From Thiocapsa imhoffii (GTDB lineage: Bacteria; Pseudomonadota; Gammaproteobacteria; Chromatiales; Chromatiaceae), in NCBI RefSeq assembly GCF_016583985.1, contig NZ_NRSD01000011.1, positions 81,839-145,838 of the forward strand: 64,000 nt of DNA, written 5' to 3'. Both the position numbers and the translations under genes were made by a program. How positions within the stretch are numbered: position 1 is the first letter of the stretch; every line of letters begins with the position of its first letter. The notes under the pieces are model-generated. The model was not told the DNA's origin, searched no databases, and saw only the letters and a program-made list of their open reading frames with translations. Below, one piece after another: positions 49,718 through 58,739 of this stretch.

Positions 49718-49773
49718 ATTCCGGTACAGGCTGACACCCGATTGGAGGCATCCAGGGAAGTCGCGCAGCCGAT

Positions 49774-51036
49774 TCAGCGCGGTCGCGGTGGACGAAGCGG
49801 ACTCTTTCTGAACTCAGACAGACCATAGGCCGTGTCGTGGACGTCTTGGAGGAATCCGAGTTCCTCCCAGGCATCGGGTGGCCAACCACCCGGGACCGCG
49901 AGTGCTCCGAGCGTGAGTTCCTTGAACTGTGAATCGAAGGTTTCGGGATCACCCCATGCCAGACAGAGCAAACGCAGACGGCTCGTGTAGCGTTTCTCGA
50001 GAACGGAACGCGGCGAGGGGTCGGTCAATGGCCCGTCGGTGAGACCGTGACTCGGCTCGGCAAGAGGAATGTGCGCCGATTCCCACGGGATGATCGGGTC
50101 CTCGAAATGGGCGTCCGGGCTCGCTTCCGACTTGACCTCGACCGGCGGCAAGCGCGCGGACAGAACCTCGGACGCTTGTTTGAGCATGGCGCGCGGGTGC
50201 TCGAAACCCAGGGTCAGCACGCACAATGGACCCTCCCGCAAACTATCGAGGTGACGCCATTCAACGGTGAGAACCCGAGCCCGCAATTGAATGCTGGGCA
50301 GATCCTGCGAGGCGCCACGAATCATCAGGCGCAGACTTTGGTTGATGGGCCAAGCATCACGCGTGCTGACTTGCAAACGTCCCTGTGCGACCTGCTCGAA
50401 CACCCGATGCAATTCACCGGGCTCATCGACGACCAGGTCAAGCCCACGTGACAGTTCTTCTTTGTCCACCGCATCCGCTGCGGCGCCCGGGCCCTTGGAG
50501 TCGTCAAGCATCCTCAGTAGCTTCTCGAGCCGCACATGGCTGCTCGGAGACAGACTGACGAAGCGGACGCCGACCTGCGCATGGCCGTCGTCCAGTTGCT
50601 GGGCGCGCACGACATCGGCAATGAAGGTGATGCTCTTCCCCCCTGTCCAGGGAAACACCAAGCGCAACCGACCCGCCATCTGTGACACGGGGACGAAGGC
50701 AGTGAACTGCACGCCCCCCCAGGAAATATCCTGACTCACCGCCTCGATCTCCGTCTTGCCACCAGACGTGATGACCTTGATCGGAATCTGCACGCGCAGC
50801 CGTCGTTGCGCACGACGGGCCGGCGAACTCGTCGCGTGGCCGGATGGATCTTTTGGATCAGGACTCACGACATCCTCGTCTTGCCCAGGGGGGACTGGTG
50901 TTGGTCTGGCACCGGCCGGTGCGCTGAGTGGACTGGACTCAATCGCTGTCGTCTGGAACAAAGAAGAGGGATTCCGTCGTCCGATGGACGCGACCGATGT
51001 TCGTGGCTTGCTCACCGACGTCAGAGCGCAATGCAC
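49774..51036 (-). CDS. PilZ domain protein (predicted c-di-GMP receptor)
   Basis: The 420-residue protein has a Pro/Ser-rich N-terminal about 70 residues, then a PilZ domain (about 73–175) with both c-di-GMP motifs: RRAQRRLR (74–81, RxxxR) and DISWGG (103–108, D/NxSxxG). A second region (about 205–300) has a similar strand pattern but lacks these motifs, so it may be a degenerate PilZ-like fold. The C-terminal about 100 residues are not recognisable. It lies 56 bp from pilE, convergently, which suggests but does not prove a role in pilus or surface control. Confidence 0.85.
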   Translation of the reverse strand: MHCALTSVSKPRTSVASIGRRNPSSLFQTTAIESSPLSAPAGARPTPVPPGQDEDVVSPDPKDPSGHATSSPARRAQRRLRVQIPIKVITSGGKTEIEAVSQDISWGGVQFTAFVPVSQMAGRLRLVFPWTGGKSITFIADVVRAQQLDDGHAQVGVRFVSLSPSSHVRLEKLLRMLDDSKGPGAAADAVDKEELSRGLDLVVDEPGELHRVFEQVAQGRLQVSTRDAWPINQSLRLMIRGASQDLPSIQLRARVLTVEWRHLDSLREGPLCVLTLGFEHPRAMLKQASEVLSARLPPVEVKSEASPDAHFEDPIIPWESAHIPLAEPSHGLTDGPLTDPSPRSVLEKRYTSRLRLLCLAWGDPETFDSQFKELTLGALAVPGGWPPDAWEELGFLQDVHDTAYGLSEFRKSPLRPPRPR

Positions 51037-51126
51037 GTTGCGTCGTCATCATGGCCCGATTGAACACCAGTGCACTGGTCCGATGCAAGCTTGGCTGGAA
51101 CCAGAATCCCAATCGTCTGCAAATGC

Positions 51127-51543
51127 TTACTGGTCGGACGCGGCCTTGACCTCGGCGCGCAAGCTGTCCACGGCGGCCAATTTGAAGTCGACGGCCATCC
51201 TCACCTGCTCATCGGTGAGCCGCGAATTCCCGCCACGCGCTGGCATCCGATCACTGCCATCGGCATTCTGGATGCCCTTCAACACACTCTCATAGAGCGA
51301 TTCAACCCCCCGGCGCAGACGTCGGTCCCACTCGGCGGACTCGGTGACCGCTGGCGCTCCCGCCGCGCCAAGGAGATGGCAATTGCGGCAGGTCCCCATC
51401 CACAGCGTGCGACCGACCGCCAGGCGGTCATCCTCGAAACGGGGCATGTTGGGTGCGGCCGTGTCCTGCCCACAACCGACGACGAGGGGCAGCAGCAGGA
51501 GGCCCGCGGAGATCGAAAAGAAGACCTTGATAGGATAAAACAT
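51127..51543 (-). CDS. Cytochrome c lipoprotein (single haem, c5-like)
   Basis: The 138-residue product from ATG 51543 has a lipoprotein signal with lipobox VVGC and one haem motif CRNCH (in GTCRNCHLLGAAGAP), followed by the class I pattern with the likely axial Met in DRMPARGGN. The fold resembles cytochrome c5/c555-type electron carriers, here anchored by lipid. The longer frame starting at 51828 overlaps the hydrolase gene and lacks meaning upstream. Electron partner unknown. Confidence 0.85.
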   Translation of the reverse strand: MFYPIKVFFSISAGLLLLPLVVGCGQDTAAPNMPRFEDDRLAVGRTLWMGTCRNCHLLGAAGAPAVTESAEWDRRLRRGVESLYESVLKGIQNADGSDRMPARGGNSRLTDEQVRMAVDFKLAAVDSLRAEVKAASDQ

Positions 51544-51652
51544 GGTCACTGAAGGATGAGCCGTGATGAGAGGCCAATGGTCGGTGTGGTCCAGGCGCGC
51601 AAGGGCGCTGGACCGGGTGAACGAACTCGCGCGGCGCGTTCGCCGCACGAGA

Positions 51653-52654
51653 TCAGGCGTCAGGCTGGTGCGAGGCCCAAAAGGCATCCAGCACGCCAAC
51701 CGTCTCGGACAAACGCTCCCAATGCGGCAGGCCCATGTTCGGTTCAAGGCGTTCGCGCGACCAATTCGGGTGGCTGGCCACAAAGTCGTCGAGATGCGCA
51801 AAATCGATGTAAGGATCCTGATCCGCAATCGCGAGTACCGGCAAGTCAGTCAACGTGCCATAGAGTTCCGACCGGGCCTGGGGTGTGAACAACTGCATCG
51901 ACAGAAAGACCAATGGGGCATGCCGGGCACCGGGCTGATGTGCTGTCGCATAGGCATAGGCGAGTGTCTCAGGGACAGGGTCACCTACGAACGACTGCCC
52001 TAGGTAATAGCGGATACTGCGCCGCGAGGCAACGAGATTGAACAGTCCCTGGCTGAGTCCCGGGATCGTCAAAATCCTGTGGACGACGCGCCCGACTGGC
52101 GGACCGAATGGCGTGCGCGCACTGAAACCGGTTGGGGCGATGCACACCAGGGAGTTCGCCAGCATGGGCCGGGTGGACAGCGCGCGCGCGACGAATTCGC
52201 ATCCGAGCGAGAGCGCGATGAGATCCGCTGGCGCTCCGACGACCCGCTCGAGAAAGGCGACCAGGGTCCGCGCATAGAATTCGGGTGTGTAGCCCTGCGC
52301 GCGACGCTCCGAATGGCCAAATCCTGGCAAATCCAGACTGTAGACGGGGCGGCTACCACGATACTGTTCGAACAGCGGCTTGACCTCGAAGCTGCTCGGT
52401 GCCGCATTCACACTGTGCACGAGCACCAGCGGTCGCCCTGGCGCAGCGGTGTCGGCATAGTAGGCAACCCGCCAACCCTCGTCGTTCAGGAACTCTTCGC
52501 GGGGCGCATCCATCGCCTCACCCAGCAATCCGGACGCGTCGGCGGAACCGCTGGTGACGGCCTGCGTCAGCATCCTGGCATCGCGTGACGATCGGCTGCG
52601 CCGGGGTTCATCACTGGGCTCCCCGAGCGTCGCATCGAGATCGGGCGTCGTCAT
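51653..52654 (-). CDS. Alpha/beta hydrolase fold protein
   Basis: The start at 52654 is set by AGGAG at 52665–52661 with 6 nt spacing; an ATG at 52660 would touch the SD directly. The 333-residue protein has a polar N-terminus of about 50 residues, then the hydrolase fold with PLVLVHSVNA (oxyanion-loop region, H about 80), LDLPGFGHSER, the nucleophile elbow ALSLG (Ser about 149, where the consensus is GxSxG), a possible acid in ADQDPYIDF and a possible His in LPHWER. The first elbow Gly is Ala, which is tolerated in some members. Substrate unknown. The gene is divergent from cowN. Confidence 0.82.
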   Translation of the reverse strand: MTTPDLDATLGEPSDEPRRSRSSRDARMLTQAVTSGSADASGLLGEAMDAPREEFLNDEGWRVAYYADTAAPGRPLVLVHSVNAAPSSFEVKPLFEQYRGSRPVYSLDLPGFGHSERRAQGYTPEFYARTLVAFLERVVGAPADLIALSLGCEFVARALSTRPMLANSLVCIAPTGFSARTPFGPPVGRVVHRILTIPGLSQGLFNLVASRRSIRYYLGQSFVGDPVPETLAYAYATAHQPGARHAPLVFLSMQLFTPQARSELYGTLTDLPVLAIADQDPYIDFAHLDDFVASHPNWSRERLEPNMGLPHWERLSETVGVLDAFWASHQPDA

Positions 52655-52671
52655 GGACATCTCCTCATTTC

Positions 52672-52719
52672 ATCGATCGCTATCGATCGCTTGTGTTTCG
52701 ACCAGAACCACTGAACACA
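52672..52719. repeat. Tandem 10-bp repeat and inverted repeat in the hydrolase/cowN divergent region
   Basis: ATCGATCGCT occurs twice in direct tandem (52672–52681 and 52682–52691), one helical turn apart. TGTGTT (52692–52697) and AACACA (52714–52719) form an inverted repeat with 16-nt spacing immediately after. Such layout resembles regulator-binding sites in a shared promoter region, but it does not match the CooA consensus (TGTCA-N6-CGACA) or a NifA upstream site (TGT-N10-ACA) exactly. No regulator gene is adjacent. Confidence 0.4.
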
Positions 52720-52942
52720 CCAACTAAGGATGAGCCGCGTGTCCGGCTTGAGCAAGTCGTTTCACGTCATATCAGCCAGGGTCGCAGACCCACGCAGACC
52801 CAGGTGAGCCGTTCAAGGACATCCGGCCTCGATCTTGCATGAGATTTTCGTGCCTGTCCAATGGCACCCAACTCCATCCCCACTGGTCTGCATCAGCAGG
52901 TCTCCACACACCCTCATGCTGATCGATTTCACAACTGACACC

Positions 52943-53239
52943 ATGAACCCGCAACCCCAACCGACTGATCTCGACCGCTATCGCTCCTTTCTTGGCCTCG
53001 ACTGCGCCGGACGCGCCGAGCGTTTCGTCAAGGCACTGCGCGTCTTCATGCACGACGCCGATCATGATGACCCCTTCTGGTCCTATCTGGTGGCCAAGCT
53101 CGACGGCGAATCGGGACCGACACACGATCCGCTTTACCACATCCATTGTCATCTCAACGACATTCGCGACCTGCTCGACCGTCTCGACGAACCGCAATTG
53201 AGCGCCGAGCTCGATGTCCTAGAAACCGAGTGCTGCTGA
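52943..53239 (+). CDS. cowN: N2-fixation sustaining protein CowN
   Basis: CowN protects nitrogenase from inhibition by carbon monoxide and so lets diazotrophs grow on N2 when CO is present. The 98-residue product (ATG 52943) fits the family in size and pattern: DRYRSFLGLDC near the start, ALRVFMHDADHDDPFWSYLVAKL in the middle, and LYHIHCHLNDIRDLLDRLDE near the end. It is acidic, mostly helical and has no signal peptide. The SD is weak. No nif gene is in the window, so it is an isolated nitrogen-fixation gene; the main cluster must lie elsewhere. Assignment by recognition, not search. Confidence 0.75.
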   Translation: MNPQPQPTDLDRYRSFLGLDCAGRAERFVKALRVFMHDADHDDPFWSYLVAKLDGESGPTHDPLYHIHCHLNDIRDLLDRLDEPQLSAELDVLETECC

Positions 53240-53394
53240 TCCGACACCGCGTCCCCTCTTCGACTCCTGCAAACTGACCGCGAGCACGCGGGAGAGGCTT
53301 GCGCTGAGTCCCGCGCGCATCGCCGTGGCAGCGAAAACTCGCTTGGCGCTCGCTATACTTGCGCGCATCCTTGTCACTCCCCCAGGATCCAGCC

Positions 53395-55308
53395 ATGCCT
53401 CAGTACCGCTCTCGCACCACGACCCACGGACGCAACATGGCCGGCGCGCGCGCGCTCTGGCGTGCCACCGGCATGACGGACGGTGACTTCGAGAAACCCA
53501 TCATCGCAGTCGTGAACTCCTTTACCCAATTCGTCCCGGGCCATGTGCACCTGCAGGATCTCGGCCAATTGGTGGCGCGCGAGATCGAAGCCGCGGGCGG
53601 GGTCGCCAAGGAATTCAACACCATTGCCGTCGATGATGGCATCGCGATGGGACACGGCGGCATGCTCTACTCCCTGCCCTCGCGCGAGTTGATCGCCGAC
53701 TCGGTCGAATACATGGCCAATGCGCACTGCGCGGACGCGCTCGTCTGTATCTCCAACTGCGACAAGATCACGCCCGGCATGTTGATGGCCGCGCTGCGAC
53801 TCAATATCCCCGCGATCTTCGTCTCCGGCGGGCCAATGGAGGCGGGTAAGGTGCGACTCGCGGTCAAGGGCGACGTCAAACTCGATCTCGTCGATGCCAT
53901 GGTTGCGGCGGCCGATCCGCATGAAACCGACGAAGACGTGGCGGCGATCGAGCGCTCGGCATGCCCGACCTGCGGTTCCTGCTCGGGGATGTTTACGGCC
54001 AACTCGATGAATTGCTTGACCGAGGCACTCGGCCTGAGCCTGCCCGGCAATGGCTCGTTGCTGGCGACCCATGCCGGGCGCAAGGATCTCTTCCTGGAGG
54101 CGGGCCGTCTGATCGTCTCCTTGGCGAAACGCTATTACGAGCAGGACGATGCCAGCGTGCTCCCGCGCGCGATCGCCAGTTTCGAGGCGTTCGAGAATGC
54201 CATGAGTCTCGACATCGCAATGGGCGGCTCGACCAACACCGTGCTGCATCTGCTCGCGGCGGCCCACGAGGCCGGGGTTCCCTTTAAGATGGCGGACATC
54301 GATCGGTTGAGCCGGCGTGTGCCCAACCTCTGCAAGGTCGCGCCCTCGACCCAGACCTACCACATGGAGGACGTGCATCGCGCTGGCGGCGTGATCGGGA
54401 TCCTTGCCGAGTTGGACCGTGCCGGTCTCCTGCATCGTGACGTCCCGACCGTGCACAGCCAAACCCTAGCCGCGGCGCTGCAGCGCTGGGATGTGCGCAC
54501 GAGCAGCGACGAGACGGCGCATCGCCGCTATCTGGCGGGACCCGGAGGGATCCCCACCCAGGTCGCCTTCAGCCAGGATTGCCACTGGCCCGATTTGGAT
54601 CTCGATCGTGCCACGGGTTGCATTCGTGATCTCGAGCACGCCTACAGTCACGACGGCGGTCTCGCCATCCTGTTCGGCAATCTGGCCGAGGAGGGTTGCA
54701 TCGTCAAGACCGCGGGCATCGACGTCAGCATGTTCGAGGCCGAGGCACTGCGCTATACCACCAGCGTTCCGACCTCGGTCATCCGCGCCTTCCGCGGCCC
54801 GGCACGGGTGTTTGAAAGCCAAGAGGACGCCGTGACCGCGATCCTGACCGATCAAGTCAAGTCCGGGGATGTCGTCGTCATTCGCTACGAGGGACCCAAA
54901 GGAGGTCCCGGAATGCAGGAGATGCTCTATCCCACTAGCTATCTAAAATCAAAAGGACTCGGGAAAGACTGCGCCCTCATCACCGATGGCCGCTTCTCGG
55001 GGGGCACCTCCGGTCTTTCCATCGGCCATGTCTCACCGGAGGCCGCCGAGGGGGGGTTGATCGCCCTGGTCGAAGACGGCGACCTGATCGAGATCGAGAT
55101 CAGCTCACGCCGCATCCACCTCGCAGTGCCCGAGGCGGTCCTCGCCGAGCGGCGCGCGGCCATGCACGCGCGCGGAGCGGCCGCCTGGACGCCGCGCGCG
55201 CGTCAGCGTCAGGTCTCAACGGCGCTGCGGGCCTATGCCCTGCTCACCACCAGCGCCGCCCATGGCGCCGTGCGCGATCTCTCACAACTCGAACAGCGTG
55301 GCGCTTGA
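53395..55308 (+). CDS. ilvD: Dihydroxy-acid dehydratase
   Basis: IlvD dehydrates dihydroxy-acids in valine, isoleucine and leucine synthesis, using an Fe–S cluster. The ATG at 53395 has AGGA 7 nt upstream and gives 637 residues. Cluster cysteines are in [10 protein letters not shown] (C122) and [13 protein letters not shown] (C190, C193, C196), and [18 protein letters not shown] is intact. The C-terminal [15 protein letters not shown] block is conserved. A TATACT hexamer 36–41 nt before the start may be a –10, with no clear –35. It is about 20 residues longer than the E. coli enzyme at the C-terminus. Confidence 0.96.
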   Translation: MPQYRSRTTTHGRNMAGARALWRATGMTDGDFEKPIIAVVNSFTQFVPGHVHLQDLGQLVAREIEAAGGVAKEFNTIAVDDGIAMGHGGMLYSLPSRELIADSVEYMANAHCADALVCISNCDKITPGMLMAALRLNIPAIFVSGGPMEAGKVRLAVKGDVKLDLVDAMVAAADPHETDEDVAAIERSACPTCGSCSGMFTANSMNCLTEALGLSLPGNGSLLATHAGRKDLFLEAGRLIVSLAKRYYEQDDASVLPRAIASFEAFENAMSLDIAMGGSTNTVLHLLAAAHEAGVPFKMADIDRLSRRVPNLCKVAPSTQTYHMEDVHRAGGVIGILAELDRAGLLHRDVPTVHSQTLAAALQRWDVRTSSDETAHRRYLAGPGGIPTQVAFSQDCHWPDLDLDRATGCIRDLEHAYSHDGGLAILFGNLAEEGCIVKTAGIDVSMFEAEALRYTTSVPTSVIRAFRGPARVFESQEDAVTAILTDQVKSGDVVVIRYEGPKGGPGMQEMLYPTSYLKSKGLGKDCALITDGRFSGGTSGLSIGHVSPEAAEGGLIALVEDGDLIEIEISSRRIHLAVPEAVLAERRAAMHARGAAAWTPRARQRQVSTALRAYALLTTSAAHGAVRDLSQLEQRGA

Positions 55309-55347
55309 GGGCGCTGGCCCAGGCTGTGAGCTGGAGGCAACGAAGCC

Positions 55348-55971
55348 ATGTTGATCATCTTCGAGGTCGCAGCGATCATCGCGTTCGCCGTCTCCGGACT
55401 CATCGAGTCGGTGCGCAAACGCATGGATATCGTTGGGATCTTCACCGTCGCCTTCGTCACCGCGTTCGGAGGCGGAACCTTGCGGGATCTCCTGCTCGAT
55501 CGCAGACCCTTTTTCTGGGTGCAACATCAGGAATACGTCTGGCTCGTGCTGGCACTTGCCCTGATTGGCCCGCTGCTGCTGCGGGTGCTCCAGCACCGCT
55601 TGGTCGATCGCACCATGACCGTCACCGATGCGCTCGGTCTGGGGCTCTTCACCGTCTCAGGCGCCTCCTTCGCCATGGCCGCCGAAATGCCGATCATCGT
55701 CGTCGCCATGATGGGCGTGATCACCGGCGTCTTCGGTGGGGTGTTGCGCGACGTCCTGTGCAACGAGATCCCGCTGGTCTTTCATGACCATCGCCCCTAC
55801 GCGCTCTGCGCGGCATTCGGCAGCGCCGTCTTCATCGGACTCCATGCCTTGGCCCTTGAGCCCTGGATCGTGCTCACGGGCGGTGCCGCCACGGCAACCG
55901 GCTTGCGGCTCCTCGCGTTGGCGCTCGACTGGCGGATTCCACCCTGGCCGAAAGACTCAGGCTTGCTATGA
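55348..55971 (+). CDS. UPF0126/TRIC-type membrane protein
   Basis: The 207-residue protein has about seven membrane helices arranged as two repeats. Each repeat has the glycine signature of the UPF0126 family: GGGTLRDLLLDR (about 41–52) and GGVLRDVL (about 129–136). Structures of related proteins show a trimeric cation channel fold, so ion conduction is plausible. It follows ilvD by 39 bp, and its stop overlaps the start of the next gene as ATGA, so the two are translationally linked. Confidence 0.9.
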   Translation: MLIIFEVAAIIAFAVSGLIESVRKRMDIVGIFTVAFVTAFGGGTLRDLLLDRRPFFWVQHQEYVWLVLALALIGPLLLRVLQHRLVDRTMTVTDALGLGLFTVSGASFAMAAEMPIIVVAMMGVITGVFGGVLRDVLCNEIPLVFHDHRPYALCAAFGSAVFIGLHALALEPWIVLTGGAATATGLRLLALALDWRIPPWPKDSGLL

Positions 55972-56813
55972 GGGCGTGCTGGCGAACTGAATCGGCACGC
56001 GCGCGCGCTCCCCAGCACACCAGGTGGTGGGCGTTCACGATGATCTGGGCCGCATTCCTGCTCGCGACCCAGAGCCATGCGCAGGGTTGGACGTCCCCCA
56101 CACCCTGGACCGCGCCCCTGGAGGATGCGGATCTCGTCTATGCCAACCGCACCGCGGTCAAGACCACGGATGGTCGGCAGGTCAGCCTACACCTGCTGCT
56201 CTTCCACTCGCGCTCCTATCGCCTGGCAGTCATCGACCTCGGCGATGGCCCACAGCCAAGGTACGCGACACTTCCGGATGCCTTTCGGTCCGCGGGACTC
56301 GTCGCCGGCGTGAACGGCGGTTTCTTTCATCCGAATTGGCGCCCGGCTGGCCTCATGATCGCGGATGGCAGACGCATCAACCGACTCGAGACCGCGAAAC
56401 TCTTGAGCGGCGTGCTCTACAGCGATGCCGAAGGCAACCATCTCGTTCGCCGCGCACGCTTCCGGGATCATCCCGGGATCACCGCCCTGCTCCAGACCGG
56501 TCCCTATTTGGTCGAGGCCGGGCAAGCCGTGCGGGGGCTCTCCACGAGCAACCCAGCCCGACGGACCTTCGTCGCCACCGATTGGCGGGGCCACTGGGCC
56601 CTCGGAGTCACGGTCAATCCCCTGACACTCGCGGACTTGGCGCAGCTCCTCGCATCACCCGAGGCCCTCGTTCCCTGGCCCATCGATCGGGCCATCAATC
56701 TCGACGGCGGCTCCTCGAGCGGATTCTATTTCGATCCCGGTTCCGGTCGCTCCGCAATCAACGTCCAGCCCTGGAAACGGGTTCGGAACCTGATTGGCAT
56801 CAAGCCGCGCTGA
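55968..56813 (+). CDS. Phosphodiester glycosidase family protein (DUF2233/NAGPA)
   Basis: The 281-residue protein has a signal peptide. M25 (MIWAAFLLATQSHAQG) could be the real start, but the ATG at 55968, overlapping the upstream stop as ATGA, favours coupled translation. The domain shows VAGVNGGFFHPN (about 112–123), LQTGPYLV and NLDGGSSSGFYF (about 243–254), markers of the NAGPA-like fold that removes sugar groups from phosphodiesters. The likely location is the periplasm. The substrate, such as exopolysaccharide or teichoic-like glycans, is unknown. Confidence 0.87.
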   Translation: MRACWRTESARARAPQHTRWWAFTMIWAAFLLATQSHAQGWTSPTPWTAPLEDADLVYANRTAVKTTDGRQVSLHLLLFHSRSYRLAVIDLGDGPQPRYATLPDAFRSAGLVAGVNGGFFHPNWRPAGLMIADGRRINRLETAKLLSGVLYSDAEGNHLVRRARFRDHPGITALLQTGPYLVEAGQAVRGLSTSNPARRTFVATDWRGHWALGVTVNPLTLADLAQLLASPEALVPWPIDRAINLDGGSSSGFYFDPGSGRSAINVQPWKRVRNLIGIKPR

Positions 56814-56994
56814 AAGCAGGATCCCAAGCCGAAGTCATCGCGAGTTCCCCCAGAAACCGCTACCATGTGGGCTGACCTAATCGGCTTTCAGGGATGTGGT
56901 CGCGTCGCCTGCTGATGGGTCCGCCGACATGGCTCGGTCTGCAACGGTCGTGCTCATGCCCCACCACAACGCGCACCTTGTCGAGGCCTTGAGC

Positions 56995-57330
56995 ATGAAA
57001 CCCGAACGGATCTACCGCATCACCTTTGCCAGCCGCGGGCAGATCTACGAACTCTACGCACGACAGATCGATGCGAGCAGTCTGTTCGGATTCGTCGAGG
57101 TTGCCGACATCATCTTCGGCGAACGCTCGGAGATTCTCGTTGACCCCTCGGAAGAAAAACTCAAGGCCGAATTTGGGGACGTGAAGCGAACCTTTATCCC
57201 GATGCATGCCGTGATGCGCATCGACGAGGTTGCGAAAGAGGGCCAGAACCGCATCCTGGGAAAGGGCGAGACCGGGACCGTCACGCCCTTTCCCCTCCCG
57301 CCGCAGCCCCGCGGGCATGACAGAGCCTGA
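56995..57330 (+). CDS. DUF1820 family protein
   Basis: This small cytoplasmic protein of 111 residues has the DUF1820 pattern: RIYRITFASRGQIYELYARQI (about 5–25), GFVEVADIIFGERSEILVDPSEEKLK and the stretch RTFIPMHAVMRIDEV. The ATG at 56995 has TCGAGG 8 nt upstream; the upstream extension from 56896 is not family-like. The family is restricted to gammaproteobacteria and relatives and its function is unknown. The C-terminal 20 residues are Pro/Gly-rich. It converges with ychF. Confidence 0.85.
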   Translation: MKPERIYRITFASRGQIYELYARQIDASSLFGFVEVADIIFGERSEILVDPSEEKLKAEFGDVKRTFIPMHAVMRIDEVAKEGQNRILGKGETGTVTPFPLPPQPRGHDRA

Positions 57331-57433
57331 GAATCGACTTAGTCGTTGCAGCCTGACGGATCCATGAACGGCCTCTGCATCAGTGGATCGATCAAGCCGT
57401 CATGAAGCGCCAGCAGCGGAGTTGGAGGCTGGC

Positions 57434-58525
57434 TTAGACATTGAAGCGAAAGTGGATGACGTCACCGTCCCGAACCTGATAGTCCTTACCCTCGGAGCGG
57501 AGCTTGCCGGCTTCTTTCGCGCCTTGCTCACCCTTGAAGGCCACGAAATCATCGTAAGCGATCACCTCTGCACGGATGAAACCACGCTCGAAGTCCGTAT
57601 GAATCACCGCCGCCGCTTGCGGGGCGCGAACACCGGCCGGAATGGTCCAGGCGCGCACCTCCTTCGGTCCGGCCGTGAAATAGGTTTCGAGTCCGAGCAA
57701 ACGGTAGCCCGCGCGCACGACCCGATTCAGCCCCGGCTCGCTCAGCCCCAGTTCGGCGAGAAACTCATCGCGGTCCGCCTCATCGAGATTGACGATCTCG
57801 GCCTCGATCGCCGCGCAGACCGAGATCACCTCGGCGCCTTCCGCCGCGGCGAAATCGCTGACACGGTTCAAAAGGGCGTTGTCCGCGAACCCATCGTCGG
57901 CGACATTCGCGATATAGAGCGTCGGTTTCGCGGTCAAGAGAAAGAGATCACGCAACTCTCGCAATGCCTCCTCGCTGAGTCCCATCGCGCGCACCGGCTG
58001 GCCGAGATTCAGGTGCGCGCGGACCTGCTCGAGCAGATCCTTGCGTGCCAGGATCTTCTTGTCGCCGGTCTTCGCCATCCGCTCGGCGCGATCGAGCGCC
58101 TTGGTCACCGAGTCGAGATCGGCCAAGGCCAGTTCGGTATTGATGACCTCGATATCGCTGAGCGGATCGACGCGACCGGCGACATGGACCACGTCATCAT
58201 CCTCGAAACAGCGCACGACGTGTGCGATGGCATCCGTTTCCCGAATGTTGGCGAGGAACTTGTTTCCGAGCCCCTCGCCCTGCGAGGCCCCAGCCACCAG
58301 ACCGGCGATATCGACGAATTGCATCATCGTCGGGATGACCTTCTGGGGTCTCACGATCCCCGCAATCACATCGAGACGCTCATCCGGTAGCGGGACGACC
58401 CCCACATTGGGGTCGATGGTACAGAAGGGATAATTCTCAGCCGCGCTCCCCGCTTTGGTCAACGCATTGAACAGAGTTGATTTTCCGACGTTCGGCAACC
58501 CCACGATCCCGCATTTGAAGCCCAT
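57434..58525 (-). CDS. ychF: Redox-regulated ATPase YchF (Obg family)
   Basis: YchF binds ATP rather than GTP and associates with ribosomes and oxidative-stress control. The start at 58525 gives [17 protein letters not shown] and 363 residues, exactly the family norm; the ATG at 58531 would lie on the SD AGGGG. G1 is GLPNVGKST (9–17), G3 VDIAGLV, and the altered NxxE-type G4 is present. The C-terminal TGS domain ends [10 protein letters not shown]. In E. coli the gene follows pth; here pth is absent and a surface-protein gene lies upstream. Confidence 0.96.
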   Translation of the reverse strand: MGFKCGIVGLPNVGKSTLFNALTKAGSAAENYPFCTIDPNVGVVPLPDERLDVIAGIVRPQKVIPTMMQFVDIAGLVAGASQGEGLGNKFLANIRETDAIAHVVRCFEDDDVVHVAGRVDPLSDIEVINTELALADLDSVTKALDRAERMAKTGDKKILARKDLLEQVRAHLNLGQPVRAMGLSEEALRELRDLFLLTAKPTLYIANVADDGFADNALLNRVSDFAAAEGAEVISVCAAIEAEIVNLDEADRDEFLAELGLSEPGLNRVVRAGYRLLGLETYFTAGPKEVRAWTIPAGVRAPQAAAVIHTDFERGFIRAEVIAYDDFVAFKGEQGAKEAGKLRSEGKDYQVRDGDVIHFRFNV

Positions 58526-58739
58526 GCCCATCCCCTGCTGAAAAAGCAGACCAGTCTACAGGAGCCGGCTCCCGCGACGCCAGATCAGGACGCGGTCTGT
58601 TTTGGCATCCTCACACTGGTCTCGGCACCAGAGGCCATCTGTAGTGCAGGTCCGAGAGTGCGCCGCAGGCATGGTGCGAGGCGTCAGCCGCCGGCGCACC
58701 ATGCGCGGCGTTCGGCGTGGTGGACAACCCCAATCACAC

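Noticed and set aside
52855..52885. TGGCAC-like sequence before cowN as a sigma-54 promoter
   Set aside because: No TTGC element at the required distance; the match does not go beyond the first half.
53374..54462. 362-codon frame antisense to ilvD
   Set aside because: Shadow of the dehydratase gene; no domain or start signal.
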